This document shows positions 16,431 to 24,852 of a stretch of DNA of 36,419 nucleotides, piece by piece. Within the stretch, counting starts at the first letter, position 1. The number at the start of each line of letters is the position of its first letter. The notes under the pieces were generated by a model. The model saw only the letters and a list, made by a program, of their open reading frames with translations. It searched no databases and was not told the DNA's origin. This stretch comes from an uncultured Rhodospirillales bacterium (GTDB taxonomy: Bacteria; Pseudomonadota; Alphaproteobacteria; Acetobacterales; Acetobacteraceae), in contig CAIPHQ010000191.1 in assembly GCA_903864895.1 (NCBI GenBank), positions 1-36,419 on the forward strand, read 5' to 3'. A program made the position numbers and the translations under genes.

Positions 16431-16827
16431 TCAGACGAGAATGATCGGGCCGGGGTAGCGCGCCAAGGTGGCATCAGTGGTCAACAGCGTGAGCCGTTCA
16501 GCCTTGGCCTGCGCCAACAGGAGCCGGTCGAACGGGTCGCGGTGCAGCCGTGGCAGATCGGCGGCGGCGAGGGCGTGATTGCCGTTCACTGCCAGCTCCT
16601 CGTAATCGTCCTCCAGCAGCTTGTTGCGCAGCGCCAGCGGGTTGACCGTAAAGTCCGGCCAATCCACCGATGCGGCGGGGCGCGCGCGTCTGCGCATCTG
16701 CGTCTAACGCCACCACCTTCACCAGCAGCTTGCCCGCGCGTGCGATCACGAACGGCTCGCCGTTCGCCGCCGCTTCGACAAGGCGCGACAGATGGGTCTT
16801 GGCTTCGTGCATGTTCACGGTGCGCAT
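16431..16827 (-). pseudogene. Decayed Phd/VapC toxin-antitoxin locus (antitoxin head joined to toxin tail)
   Basis: From 16827 the minus strand encodes a typical Phd/YefM antitoxin N-terminus ([20 protein letters not shown], then [19 protein letters not shown] and PRRIG), with GGGGG 6 nt before the ATG. Near 16660-16672 the homology jumps to another frame and becomes the C-terminal half of a VapC PIN-domain toxin: [49 protein letters not shown], stop at 16431-16433. Missing are the antitoxin's toxin-binding tail and about 60 N-terminal residues of the toxin, including its first catalytic Asp. One internal deletion plus a frame change explains this. The toxin cannot be active. The antitoxin head could still be translated (as a 109-residue product with a foreign tail). 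It lies between ribF and ileS. Confidence 0.8.
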
Positions 16828-16840
16828 GGCGGCCCCCGGT

Positions 16841-16865
16841 GGACCAAGTCCGGTTAGTCTGGTCC
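16841..16865. promoter_or_regulatory. Inverted repeat upstream of the first antitoxin remnant
   Basis: GGACCA (16841-16846) and TGGTCC (16860-16865) are perfect 6-bp arms 13 nt apart, starting 14 nt before the remnant's ATG. Antitoxins of this class autoregulate through such sites. The arms share GACCA/TGGTC with the repeat at 24708-24727, but arm length and spacing differ, so this is weak. Confidence 0.3.
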
Positions 16866-16888
16866 GTTTCGGTTGCTATGCGCAACGC

Positions 16889-16918
16889 TTGACCTCGACC
16901 CCCCCGCCTTACCATAGT
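16889..16918 (+). promoter_or_regulatory. Candidate sigma70 promoter of ileS
   Basis: TTGACC (16889-16894, five of six matches to consensus) and CATAGT (16913-16918, four of six) are 18 nt apart and would start transcription about 57 nt upstream of the ileS ATG. An own promoter makes sense because the toxin-antitoxin remnant separates ileS from ribF. Confidence 0.5.
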
Positions 16919-16981
16919 CCCGCGCTTTTTCCGGGCCGCTTCCGCCCGCCCAGTTTCGCGGCCTTTGCCGCCGAGAGTTAC

Positions 16982-19807
16982 ATGAGCGATACACGCGACT
17001 ACCGCGACACCGTCTTCCTGCCGGCCACCCCGTTCCCGATGCGCGGCGACCTGCCGAAGAAAGAGCCCCTGCTGCTGGAGCGCTGGGCGAAGCTGAAGCT
17101 GTGGCAGACGCTGCGGGAAAACTCGCGCGGGCGGAAGAAATTCATCCTGCATGACGGCCCGCCCTACGCCAACGGCAACATCCATATCGGCACGGCGCTG
17201 AACAAGATCCTGAAGGACGTGGTCAACCGCGCCCGGCAGATGGGTGGCTACGATGCCGACTACGTGCCGGGCTGGGACTGCCACGGCCTGCCGATCGAGT
17301 GGAAGATCGAGGAGCAATACCGCAAGGCCGGCAAGGACAAGGACGCCGTCCCCATTCTGGATTTCCGCCGCGAGTGCCGCGAGTACGCGCAGCACTGGCT
17401 GGGCGTGCAGATGAAGGAATTCTCCCGCCTCGGCGTGCTGGGCGACTGGGAACATCGCTATGCCACGATGGACCTGCCCTCCGAGGCCGCCATCGCCGGG
17501 GAAATCGGCAAGTTCCTGCTGAACGGCGGCCTGTATCGCGGGCTGCGGCCGGTGATGTGGAGCCCGGTGGAAAAGACGGCACTGGCCGAAGCGGAAATTG
17601 AATACCACGACCACACCAGCACCACGGTGTTCGTGCGCTTCCCGGTTGTTGCCACCAATGATGCCGATCTGGCCGGGGCTTCCGTGGTGATCTGGACCAC
17701 CACGCCGTGGACCATGCCCGGCAACCGCGCCATCGCCTATGGGGCGGAGATCGACTACGCCGTGGTGCGCGTGGACAGCGCCGCCGAGGGCAGTCTGGCC
17801 CGGCATGGCGAGGTGTTTCTGGCCGCCCTCGCGCTGCTGCCGCAGGTCTGTGCCGAGGCGGGGATCGCCACGCATCACGTGCTGAAACTGGTCAAGGGCA
17901 GCGATCTGGCGGGCATGGTCTGCGCGCATCCGCTGCGCGGGCAGGGCTATGACTTCGACGTGCCGATGCTGCCCGCCGAGTATGTCACCACCGAGCAGGG
18001 CACCGGCTTCGTCCACACCGCGCCCGGCCATGGTGAGGAAGACTTCATCACCGGGCGCACGCACGGGCTGGAAGTGCCGGACACGGTGGGGCCGGATGGC
18101 ACCTATAACCCGTGGGTGCCGCTGTTCGCGGGCGTGCACGTGTACAAGGCCGCCGACCCGGTGTGCGCCGCGTTGCAGGCCGCGGGCGGGCTTCTCGCAC
18201 GTGGCAAGCTGTTGCACTCCTACCCGCATAGCTGGCGCTCGAAAGCGCCGCTGATCTTCCGCGCCACCCCGCAATGGTTCATCCGCATGGACGGCGAGGG
18301 CCAGATCCGCGCCGCCGCGTTGCAGGCCATCGACGACACCGATTTCGTGCCCGCGCGCGGCCGCACCCGCCTGCGCAGCATGATCGAGGCGCGGCCCGAC
18401 TGGTGCATCAGCCGCCAGCGCGCGTGGGGCGTCCCGATTCCGGTGTTCGTGGACCGCATGACCGGCGAGCCGTTGCGCGACGCCGCCGTGGTGGACCGCG
18501 TGGTGGCCGCCTTCCGGGAGGAAGGGGCGGATGCGTGGTACGCCTCGCCGCCGTCGCGCTTCCTCGGTGAGGGCCGCAACCCGGACGGCTACGAGCAGGT
18601 GATGGACATCGTGGATGTGTGGTTCGAGAGCGGCTCGACCCACGCCTTCGTGCTGGAAGAGCGGGGCATGCAGTGGCCCGCTGACCTTTATCTGGAAGGC
18701 TCGGACCAGCATCGCGGCTGGTTCCATTCCTCGCTGCTGGAATCGGCCGGCACGCGCGGCGTGGCCCCGTTCAAGGCGGTGCTGACCCACGGCTTCACGC
18801 TCGATGAGCAGGGCCGCAAGATGTCCAAGTCTTTGGGCAACACGGTCGCCCCGCAGGAAGTGGAAAAGCAGTACGGCGCTGATATCCTGCGCCTGTGGGT
18901 GATGAGTGCGGACGCCACCGAAGACCAGCGCATCGGCCCGGAAATCCTCAAGCAGACCGCCGAATCTTACCGCCGCCTGCGCAACACGCTGCGCTGGCTG
19001 CTGGGCAGTCTGGACGGGTTCACCCCCGCCGAGCATCTGCCGGAAGCCGAGATGCCGGATCTGGAACGCTGGGTGCTGCACCGGCTGTACGAACTCGACG
19101 CCAGGATCCGCAGCGCGGTGGAAACCTATGAATGGACCGGCGTGTATCCGGCCATCAACGCGTTCTGCGCGGCGGATCTGTCGGCGTTCTACTTCGATAT
19201 CCGCAAGGACGCGCTGTATTGCGACCGGCCGGACAGCATCCGCCGCCGCGCCGCGCGCACCGTGCTGGACCATGTGCAGCGCTGCCTGACCACGTGGCTG
19301 GCCCCGGTGCTGGTGTTCACCGCCGATGAGGCGTGGATGGCACGCTTCGGTGAAGCGGCCTGTGTGCATCTGCAGGATTTTGCCGATGTGCCGGCCCGCT
19401 GGCGCGACGATGAACTGGCGGCGAAGTGGGACACCGTTCGCGACATCCGCCGTGGCGTCACCGCCTGTCTGGAACGCGCCCGCGCGGATGGCACCATCGG
19501 TGCCTCATTGCAGGCCGCTCCCGTGCTGCATCTTTCAGCCGATCACAGCGGCTTGCTGAGCGGTGAAGACTGGGCGGAACTGGCCATCGTCTCGTCCCTG
19601 ACCGTCGTCACCACGCCCGCGCCGGAGGGTGCGTTCCAGCATCCGGACATGCCGGGCGTGGCCATCGCCTTCGCGCGTGCCGGGGGCGAGAAATGCGCCC
19701 GCTGCTGGAAGGTGCTGCCGGAGGTGGGCCACACGGCGGCACACCCAACGCTGTGCCTGCGCTGTGCCGATGCGGTGGACTCCGGCCTGGTGTGCAAGGC
19801 GGCGTGA
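16982..19807 (+). CDS. ileS: Isoleucyl-tRNA synthetase
   Basis: 941-residue class I synthetase that charges tRNA-Ile, with editing against valine. In order: [15 protein letters not shown] containing the HIGH-equivalent as HIGT (residues 68-71), the editing domain ([28 protein letters not shown]), [15 protein letters not shown] exactly at 613-617, the anticodon-binding helical domain, and a C-terminal zinc site with Cys905, Cys908, Cys925 and Cys928. The Thr at the fourth position of HIGH is noteworthy. ATG 16982 matches the family start ([20 protein letters not shown]); the frame is open further upstream but through the toxin-antitoxin remnant. Its TGA overlaps the GTG start of lspA. Confidence 0.98.
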   Translation: MSDTRDYRDTVFLPATPFPMRGDLPKKEPLLLERWAKLKLWQTLRENSRGRKKFILHDGPPYANGNIHIGTALNKILKDVVNRARQMGGYDADYVPGWDCHGLPIEWKIEEQYRKAGKDKDAVPILDFRRECREYAQHWLGVQMKEFSRLGVLGDWEHRYATMDLPSEAAIAGEIGKFLLNGGLYRGLRPVMWSPVEKTALAEAEIEYHDHTSTTVFVRFPVVATNDADLAGASVVIWTTTPWTMPGNRAIAYGAEIDYAVVRVDSAAEGSLARHGEVFLAALALLPQVCAEAGIATHHVLKLVKGSDLAGMVCAHPLRGQGYDFDVPMLPAEYVTTEQGTGFVHTAPGHGEEDFITGRTHGLEVPDTVGPDGTYNPWVPLFAGVHVYKAADPVCAALQAAGGLLARGKLLHSYPHSWRSKAPLIFRATPQWFIRMDGEGQIRAAALQAIDDTDFVPARGRTRLRSMIEARPDWCISRQRAWGVPIPVFVDRMTGEPLRDAAVVDRVVAAFREEGADAWYASPPSRFLGEGRNPDGYEQVMDIVDVWFESGSTHAFVLEERGMQWPADLYLEGSDQHRGWFHSSLLESAGTRGVAPFKAVLTHGFTLDEQGRKMSKSLGNTVAPQEVEKQYGADILRLWVMSADATEDQRIGPEILKQTAESYRRLRNTLRWLLGSLDGFTPAEHLPEAEMPDLERWVLHRLYELDARIRSAVETYEWTGVYPAINAFCAADLSAFYFDIRKDALYCDRPDSIRRRAARTVLDHVQRCLTTWLAPVLVFTADEAWMARFGEAACVHLQDFADVPARWRDDELAAKWDTVRDIRRGVTACLERARADGTIGASLQAAPVLHLSADHSGLLSGEDWAELAIVSSLTVVTTPAPEGAFQHPDMPGVAIAFARAGGEKCARCWKVLPEVGHTAAHPTLCLRCADAVDSGLVCKAA

Positions 19808-20316
19808 CCAGCGCCCGCCATACCGCGCTCGGGCTGGCCGCCGCCGCGCTGGTGCTGGCCGCCGATCAGGCCAGCAAGTGGTGGGTGCGCGACGTGCTGG
19901 ATCTGGAGGCGCTGGGCACGGTCGCGATCCTGCCGGTGCTGAACTTCACCATGGTGTGGAACCGGGGCGTCACCTTCGGGCTGCTGAACACGCTGGGCGT
20001 GTGGGGCGGCCCGATCCTGGTGGCGGGCGCCTTGGTGGTGGTGGTGGCGCTGGGCATCTGGCTGCGCAAGGCGCAGCGGCGGCTGGTGGCGGTGGCGCTG
20101 GGCGGCATCGCGGGCGGGGCCGTTGGCAACGTGATCGACCGGCTGCGTTTCGGGGCTGTCGTGGATTTCATTCACGCGCATGCCTGGGGTTGGTCATGGT
20201 ATGTGTTCAATGTCGCCGATGCCGCGATCGTGTGCGGTGTGGCCGCGCTGTTGCTCGACGGGATGCGCACCCCGCCGTCCGGGCGCGGCCTTGCCGGGGC
20301 GGACGGGCAAAGCTAA
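19804..20316 (+). CDS. lspA: Signal peptidase II (prolipoprotein signal peptidase)
   Basis: 170-residue inner-membrane aspartyl protease that removes signal peptides from diacylglyceryl-modified lipoproteins. Four membrane helices are evident. The catalytic aspartates are Asp121 in GAVVDFI and Asp139 in FNVADAAI, with the family's [10 protein letters not shown] before them and [11 protein letters not shown] near residue 52. Translation starts at GTG 19804, overlapping the ileS stop by 4 nt (GTGA), with AAGG just upstream, so the two are translationally coupled. The next gene encodes a lipoprotein, a substrate of this enzyme. Confidence 0.96.
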   Translation: MTSARHTALGLAAAALVLAADQASKWWVRDVLDLEALGTVAILPVLNFTMVWNRGVTFGLLNTLGVWGGPILVAGALVVVVALGIWLRKAQRRLVAVALGGIAGGAVGNVIDRLRFGAVVDFIHAHAWGWSWYVFNVADAAIVCGVAALLLDGMRTPPSGRGLAGADGQS

Positions 20317-20326
20317 GGACTGGTCC

Positions 20327-20902
20327 ATGCAGATGTCATCGCACTTGCGCCTCGCGCCGCTGACCCGTTTCGCTCTGGGCGCAGGCCTTCTCGCGCTCGC
20401 CGGGTGTGGCGGCAACGACTCGCTGTCGCGCAGTCTCGGATTGAGCAAGACCTCGCCCGACGAATTCAGCGTGACCACGCGCGCCCCGCTGTCGATGCCG
20501 CCGGAGATGACGCTGCCCCGGCCGCAGCCCGGCGCGCCGCGCCCGCAGGAAGCTGCCGCGTCGAAAAGCCCCGAGGCGACGCTGGCCCCCGGCATGGTGC
20601 TGCAAACTCCGGGCGGCGCCACCAGCGCCGGACAGGATGCGCTGGTCAAGGCCGCCGGCCCCACGCCGCCAGCGGACATCCGCGCGCAGGTGTCGGCCGA
20701 AGGCAAGGTCGACCCGTCCACGCAGTCGCTGACCGATCGTCTGACCTCGTGGACCAGGACGGACCCGGCGGTGCCGGTGGTGGACCCGGCCAAGGAAGCC
20801 GACCGGCTGAACACCAACGCGGCGCTTGGCAAACCGGTGGATACCGGCAACACCCCGGTGGTGAAAAAGCAGCGCGGCTGGCTGACCTCGCTGTTCGAAT
20901 AA
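20327..20902 (+). CDS. DUF3035-type lipoprotein
   Basis: 191-residue predicted lipoprotein of unknown function. The N-terminal signal peptide ends in a clean lipobox, LLALAGC, with Cys27 as the modified residue. The conserved block of the family follows (SLGLSKTSPDEFSVTTRAP, then LSMPPEMTLPRP). The rest is Pro/Ala-rich and probably disordered, ending in a basic, aromatic motif (KKQRGWLTSLFE). AAGGA at 20315-20319 is 7 nt before ATG 20327. Position directly after lspA is usual for this family in alphaproteobacteria and suggests co-expression with the lipoprotein-processing enzyme. The function is not known. Confidence 0.88.
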   Translation: MQMSSHLRLAPLTRFALGAGLLALAGCGGNDSLSRSLGLSKTSPDEFSVTTRAPLSMPPEMTLPRPQPGAPRPQEAAASKSPEATLAPGMVLQTPGGATSAGQDALVKAAGPTPPADIRAQVSAEGKVDPSTQSLTDRLTSWTRTDPAVPVVDPAKEADRLNTNAALGKPVDTGNTPVVKKQRGWLTSLFE

Positions 20903-20952
20903 CCGCCACGCCTGCGCCTGACGCGCCGCGCGGTTTGCGGTAGTCTTGCGGC

Positions 20953-22611
20953 ATGACCTCCGATCAGACCCTGCACGCGGCCTGGACGCGCCTTGCGGAC
21001 TTGGCCGCCCGCCCCCACTCCCGCCACATCCGCGCGCTGTTCGCCGCCGGCCCGGCGCGCGCCAGCCGATTCTCGGCCAGTTTCGAGGATCTGACGCTGG
21101 ATTTCTCGAAATCCTCCATCGACGCACATGCCTTGACGGCCCTGCTCGAACTGGCCAACGCCGCCGGATTGCAGGATTTCCGCCACCGCCTGTTCGCGGG
21201 TGAGGTGGTGAACCCCACCGAGGGCCGGGCGGCAATGCACATGGCGCTGCGCTCGCACGCCGATGCCGGGATGCGCGCGGCGCTGCCGGGCGGGATCGAC
21301 GATGCCTCGGGCCTCGCCGCCGCCGAGCGGGCCAGGATGCAGGCGTTTGTGGAACAGGTGCTGGGCGGCGCGGTGCGCGGTGCCACCGGCCAGACCTTCG
21401 ATACCGTGCTGAATATCGGCATCGGCGGCTCCGATCTCGGCCCGCGCATGGTTACCGAGGCGTTGACGCTGGCGCATGGCCCCAAGCTGCGGGCGCGGTT
21501 CCTGTCGAACGTCGATGGCCACGCGTTTCAGGCGCTGGCCCGCGAGCTTGATCCGGCGCGCACGCTGGTGCTGGTGGCGTCAAAAACCTTCACCACGCTG
21601 GAGACGATGACCAACGCCCACGCCGCGCGGGCGTGGCTGGCCGCAGCGTTGGGCGAGGCTGCGGTGGGGGCGCATTTCGGCGCGCTGTCCACCAACCTGA
21701 AAGCCACCGCCGCATTTGGCATCGCGCCGGACCGGGTGTTCGGCTTCCGCGACTGGGTGGGTGGCCGCTACTCGGTGTGGTCCTCCATCGGCCTGCCGGT
21801 GGCGCTGGCCGCCGGGTGGGAGGCGTTCCAGAGCTTTCTGGATGGTGCCCGCGCGATGGACATCCATTTCCAGACCGCCCCGTTCGCGGAAAACCTGCCG
21901 GTGCTATTGGCGCTGGTAGGCATCTGGCATGTGAACGCGCTTGATCTGCGCACGCAGGCGGTGCTGGCCTATGACGAGCGGTTGCGGCGGTTCCCGGCCT
22001 ACCTGCAACAACTGGAAATGGAAAGCAACGGCAAGTCGGTTGGCCTTGACGACGTGCCGGTTTCGCACGCCACCTGCCCGGTGCTGTTCGGTGAGCCGGG
22101 CACCGACGCGCAGCACAGCTTCATGCAACTGGTGCATCAGGGCACGCAGGCGGTGCCGGTGGATTTCGTGTTCGCCGCGGTGCCCAACCACAACCGGCCC
22201 GAGGCGCATCGCATCCTGATCGCCAATGCGCTGGCGCAAGCCGAGGCGTTGCTGCGCGGCAAGACGCGCGGCGAGGTGGAGGCCGAGATGCGGGCCAAGG
22301 GGGCGAGCGAGGCGGAGATTGCCGAGATTGCCCCGCACCGCGTGTTCACCGGCGACCGGCCCACCAACACCCTCATCTTCCGTGAACTGACGCCCTATGC
22401 GCTGGGCCGCCTGATCGCGCTGTACGAGCACAAGGTCGCCACGCAGGGCTGCATCTGGAACATCGACAGTTTCGACCAATGGGGCGTGGAACTGGGCAAG
22501 GTGCTGGCGGGCGGGATTCTGCCGGAATTGTCCACCGGGGCCACGCCGGGCGCGCATGACGGCTCTACCGAGGCGCTGATCGGGCGGTTCCGCGCGCTGC
22601 GCGGGGAATAG
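20953..22611 (+). CDS. pgi: Glucose-6-phosphate isomerase
   Basis: 552 residues, the long bacterial form. It interconverts glucose-6-phosphate and fructose-6-phosphate in the cytosol. Landmarks: NIGIGGSDLGPRM near residue 155, the sugar-phosphate loop SKTFTTLETMTNA, the DWVGGRYSVWSSIGLP signature, MESNGKSV, QHSFMQLVHQG and the late DQWGVELGK carrying the catalytic Lys. It lies 50 nt after the lipoprotein gene and 9 nt before mutL on the same strand. No strong ribosome site precedes the ATG (GCGGTAG only), but no better start exists that keeps the N-terminus. Confidence 0.97.
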   Translation: MTSDQTLHAAWTRLADLAARPHSRHIRALFAAGPARASRFSASFEDLTLDFSKSSIDAHALTALLELANAAGLQDFRHRLFAGEVVNPTEGRAAMHMALRSHADAGMRAALPGGIDDASGLAAAERARMQAFVEQVLGGAVRGATGQTFDTVLNIGIGGSDLGPRMVTEALTLAHGPKLRARFLSNVDGHAFQALARELDPARTLVLVASKTFTTLETMTNAHAARAWLAAALGEAAVGAHFGALSTNLKATAAFGIAPDRVFGFRDWVGGRYSVWSSIGLPVALAAGWEAFQSFLDGARAMDIHFQTAPFAENLPVLLALVGIWHVNALDLRTQAVLAYDERLRRFPAYLQQLEMESNGKSVGLDDVPVSHATCPVLFGEPGTDAQHSFMQLVHQGTQAVPVDFVFAAVPNHNRPEAHRILIANALAQAEALLRGKTRGEVEAEMRAKGASEAEIAEIAPHRVFTGDRPTNTLIFRELTPYALGRLIALYEHKVATQGCIWNIDSFDQWGVELGKVLAGGILPELSTGATPGAHDGSTEALIGRFRALRGE

Positions 22612-22620
22612 GGTGCGGGC

Positions 22621-24393
22621 ATGACCCGCATCCGCCTGCTGCCGGAGACCATCGTCAACCGCATCGCGGCGGGCGAGGTGATCGAGCGCCCCGCCGCTGC
22701 CGCGCGCGAACTGGTGGAAAACGCGCTGGACGCGGGCGCGCGGCGCATCGCTGTGGCCATCGACGGCGGCGGCATCGCCCGCATTGACGTCTCCGACGAC
22801 GGCGCGGGCATGTCAGCCGGCGAACTGGCGCTGTGCGTGCTGCGTCATGCCACGTCCAAACTGGCCGATGACGACCTGATCCGCATCGCCACCTTGGGCT
22901 TCCGGGGAGAGGCGCTGCCGAGCATCGGGGCGGCGGCACGGCTGTCCATCACGTCGCGCCCGCACGGGGCGGATGCCGCACACGCCATCAGCGTGGACGG
23001 CGGCGCGGTGAGTGCGGTGGGCCCGGCCTCCGGCCCGCCCGGCACCCGCGTGGTGGTACGCGACCTGTTCTTCGCCACCCCGGCGCGGCGCAAGTTCCTG
23101 AAATCCCCGCGCGTGGAAGCCGAGGCGGTGGAAGCCGCCATCCGCCGCCTGGCGCTGGCCGCCGCCGATGTGGCGTTCCGCTGCGAACGCGATGGCCGCG
23201 TGGCGTTTGACCTGCCCGCGCAATCCCGCGAAGCCCGCATCGCCGCCCTGCTCGGCCCGGAGGCGGCGGCGGCGTTGCTGCCGGTCAGCGGTGAGCGGGC
23301 CAGTTTCGGCGCGCTGCTGCGCCTGTCTGGCTTTGCCTGCGCGCCCCTGGTCAATCGCGCGACGGCGGCGGCGCAGACCCTGGTGGTCAATGGCCGCCCG
23401 GTGGCCGACCCTACGCTGCGCACGGCGGTGCGGGTGGCATATCGCGACGTGATCCCGTCCGGGCGGCACGGCGTGGTGGCGCTGTTTCTCGACCTGCCGC
23501 CCGAGGAACTGGATGTGAACGTGCATCCGGCCAAGGCCGAGGTGCGCTTCCGCGACCCGGACGGCGTGCGCGGACTGGTGATCGGTGCCATCGGCCGCGC
23601 GCTGGCAGGCGGCGCAGGGCTCACTGCCCTGGCCCCGCGCTTCGCCCCGCCGCCGCGCCCCGGCTTGCGGCTTGTGCCGCCTGCCCCGCGCGCCGGGTTC
23701 GCCGAAGCCAGCCTGCCGCTCGCTGCGGCCCCCGCCGCACGCGTGCTGCCGCTGCCCGACCGCTATCACGGCCCGTTCGCCACCGCCCCCGCGCCGCAAC
23801 CGGCCCCGGAATTCCCGCTCGGCGCGCCGGTGGCGCAGGTGCTGGATACCTACATCATCGCGGTGGCCGCCGATGGCGGTCTGGTGCTGGTGGATCAGCA
23901 CGCGGCCCATGAGCGGCTGACGCATGAGGCGCTGCGCGAACAGGCGCTGGCAGGCGGCGTGCGAACCCAGCCCTTGCTGCTGCCCGCGGTGGTTGATCTG
24001 CCGCAATCCGATGTAGCCCGCCTGCTGGACCACACTGCTGGCCTGGCCCGCCTCGGGCTGGAGATCGAAGCCTTCGGCCCCGGTGCACTGCTGGTCCGCG
24101 CACTGCCTGCCGCGCTGGGCGCGCCCGACCCCGCCGGATTGCTGCGCGATCTGGCCGAGGAATTTGCCGAGTCCGGCGAGGCCACTGCTTTGGATGCCAA
24201 GCTGGACGCCGTGATCGCCCGCATGGCCTGCCACGGCAGCATCCGCGCCGGGCGGCGGCTTGGCGCGCCGGAAATGGATGCGCTGCTGCGCCAGATGGAA
24301 GCCACCCCGCGCGCGGCCACGTGCAGCCACGGGCGCCCGACGTTTTTGAAACTGTCGAAGGTGGAGATCGAGAAGCTGTTCGGGCGGCGTTAA
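22621..24393 (+). CDS. mutL: DNA mismatch repair protein MutL (endonuclease type)
   Basis: 590-residue GHKL-ATPase that couples MutS mismatch recognition to strand removal. The N-terminal ATPase has VNRIAAGEVIERPAAAARE, ELVENALDAGA and TLGFRGEALPSIG, plus GTRVVVRDLFFATPARRKFL. After a Pro/Ala-rich linker the C-terminal dimerisation domain carries DQHAAHERLTHE (about residue 423 onward), which fits the metal-binding endonuclease motif DQHA(X)2E(X)4E found in MutL of bacteria lacking MutH. AGGG stands 7 nt upstream of the ATG. Its stop codon (24391-24393) overlaps the stop of a decayed toxin remnant on the other strand. Confidence 0.97.
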   Translation: MTRIRLLPETIVNRIAAGEVIERPAAAARELVENALDAGARRIAVAIDGGGIARIDVSDDGAGMSAGELALCVLRHATSKLADDDLIRIATLGFRGEALPSIGAAARLSITSRPHGADAAHAISVDGGAVSAVGPASGPPGTRVVVRDLFFATPARRKFLKSPRVEAEAVEAAIRRLALAAADVAFRCERDGRVAFDLPAQSREARIAALLGPEAAAALLPVSGERASFGALLRLSGFACAPLVNRATAAAQTLVVNGRPVADPTLRTAVRVAYRDVIPSGRHGVVALFLDLPPEELDVNVHPAKAEVRFRDPDGVRGLVIGAIGRALAGGAGLTALAPRFAPPPRPGLRLVPPAPRAGFAEASLPLAAAPAARVLPLPDRYHGPFATAPAPQPAPEFPLGAPVAQVLDTYIIAVAADGGLVLVDQHAAHERLTHEALREQALAGGVRTQPLLLPAVVDLPQSDVARLLDHTAGLARLGLEIEAFGPGALLVRALPAALGAPDPAGLLRDLAEEFAESGEATALDAKLDAVIARMACHGSIRAGRRLGAPEMDALLRQMEATPRAATCSHGRPTFLKLSKVEIEKLFGRR

Positions 24394-24694
24394 GGCCCCT
24401 CACTCACCGGCAGGCCCAAGGCTGCCCCGGCCTTCAGCAACGTCTTGTCGAAGCTGTAGATGGCTTGCGCGCCGTGGTTGCTGGCGATGGCCAGATGTAG
24501 GGCGCCGCAGGCCCGCAGGCCGGTTTCCGGCTGGCCAAGAAAGCTCTTGGCAACCGCGTAATCCTTGGCGCGGCGGCCGGCAGATGCGCCACCTTGCGGC
24601 CATGGCGGGTGACGAGGATATCTTCACCATCCTCCACCCTGTCCAGCAGCGCGGTCAGTTGGGCTTTAGCCTGCGCCAGTGTGACCGTGACCAT
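24390..24694 (-). pseudogene. Second decayed Phd/VapC toxin-antitoxin locus
   Basis: The minus strand from ATG 24694 (GGAG 5 nt upstream) encodes a Phd-type antitoxin head: MVTVTLAQAKAQLTALLDRV, then GEDILVTRHGRKVAHLPAA. At about 24570 the similarity switches frame to a VapC PIN-toxin tail: KDYAVAKSFLGQPETGLRA, LHLAIASNHGAQAIYSFDK, TLLKAGAALGLPVSEGP, stop TAA at 24390-24392. The normally invariant RAGDALHLA has become RACGALHLA, so the third acidic residue is lost as well as the toxin's N-terminal half. The architecture matches the remnant at 16431-16827. No active toxin can be made; a product made in the antitoxin frame could still include the DNA-binding head. The inverted repeat just upstream is intact. 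Confidence 0.8.
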
Positions 24695-24707
24695 GTACGC
24701 TCCGGCG

Positions 24708-24727
24708 ATGACCAGAACACTGGTCAT
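24708..24727. promoter_or_regulatory. Perfect inverted repeat, candidate operator of the second antitoxin remnant
   Basis: ATGACCAG (24708-24715), a 4-nt spacer AACA, then CTGGTCAT (24720-24727): perfect 8-bp arms, centred about 24 nt upstream of the antitoxin start at 24694. Phd/VapB antitoxins repress their own operon by binding such palindromes. The site is also about 125 nt upstream of the divergent membrane-protein gene. Confidence 0.55.
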
Positions 24728-24852
24728 AATCTCACGCGACGGCCTGCACACGTCACGCAGCGGCTTGTCCGCCGATTGATCCAGATCAGCGCATTGCCGC
24801 AAATCCATGCCAGTTTGCCCGCTGGCGGGAACGGTCCTCGGGGAAGCAGAGA

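Noticed and set aside
16586-19369. Very long open frame on the minus strand opposite ileS (and others opposite ahcY, mutL, der and ccmF)
   Set aside because: Their translations are rich in His, Arg, Gln and Gly with no family pattern. They are the usual open antisense frames of G+C-rich genes with biased third positions.
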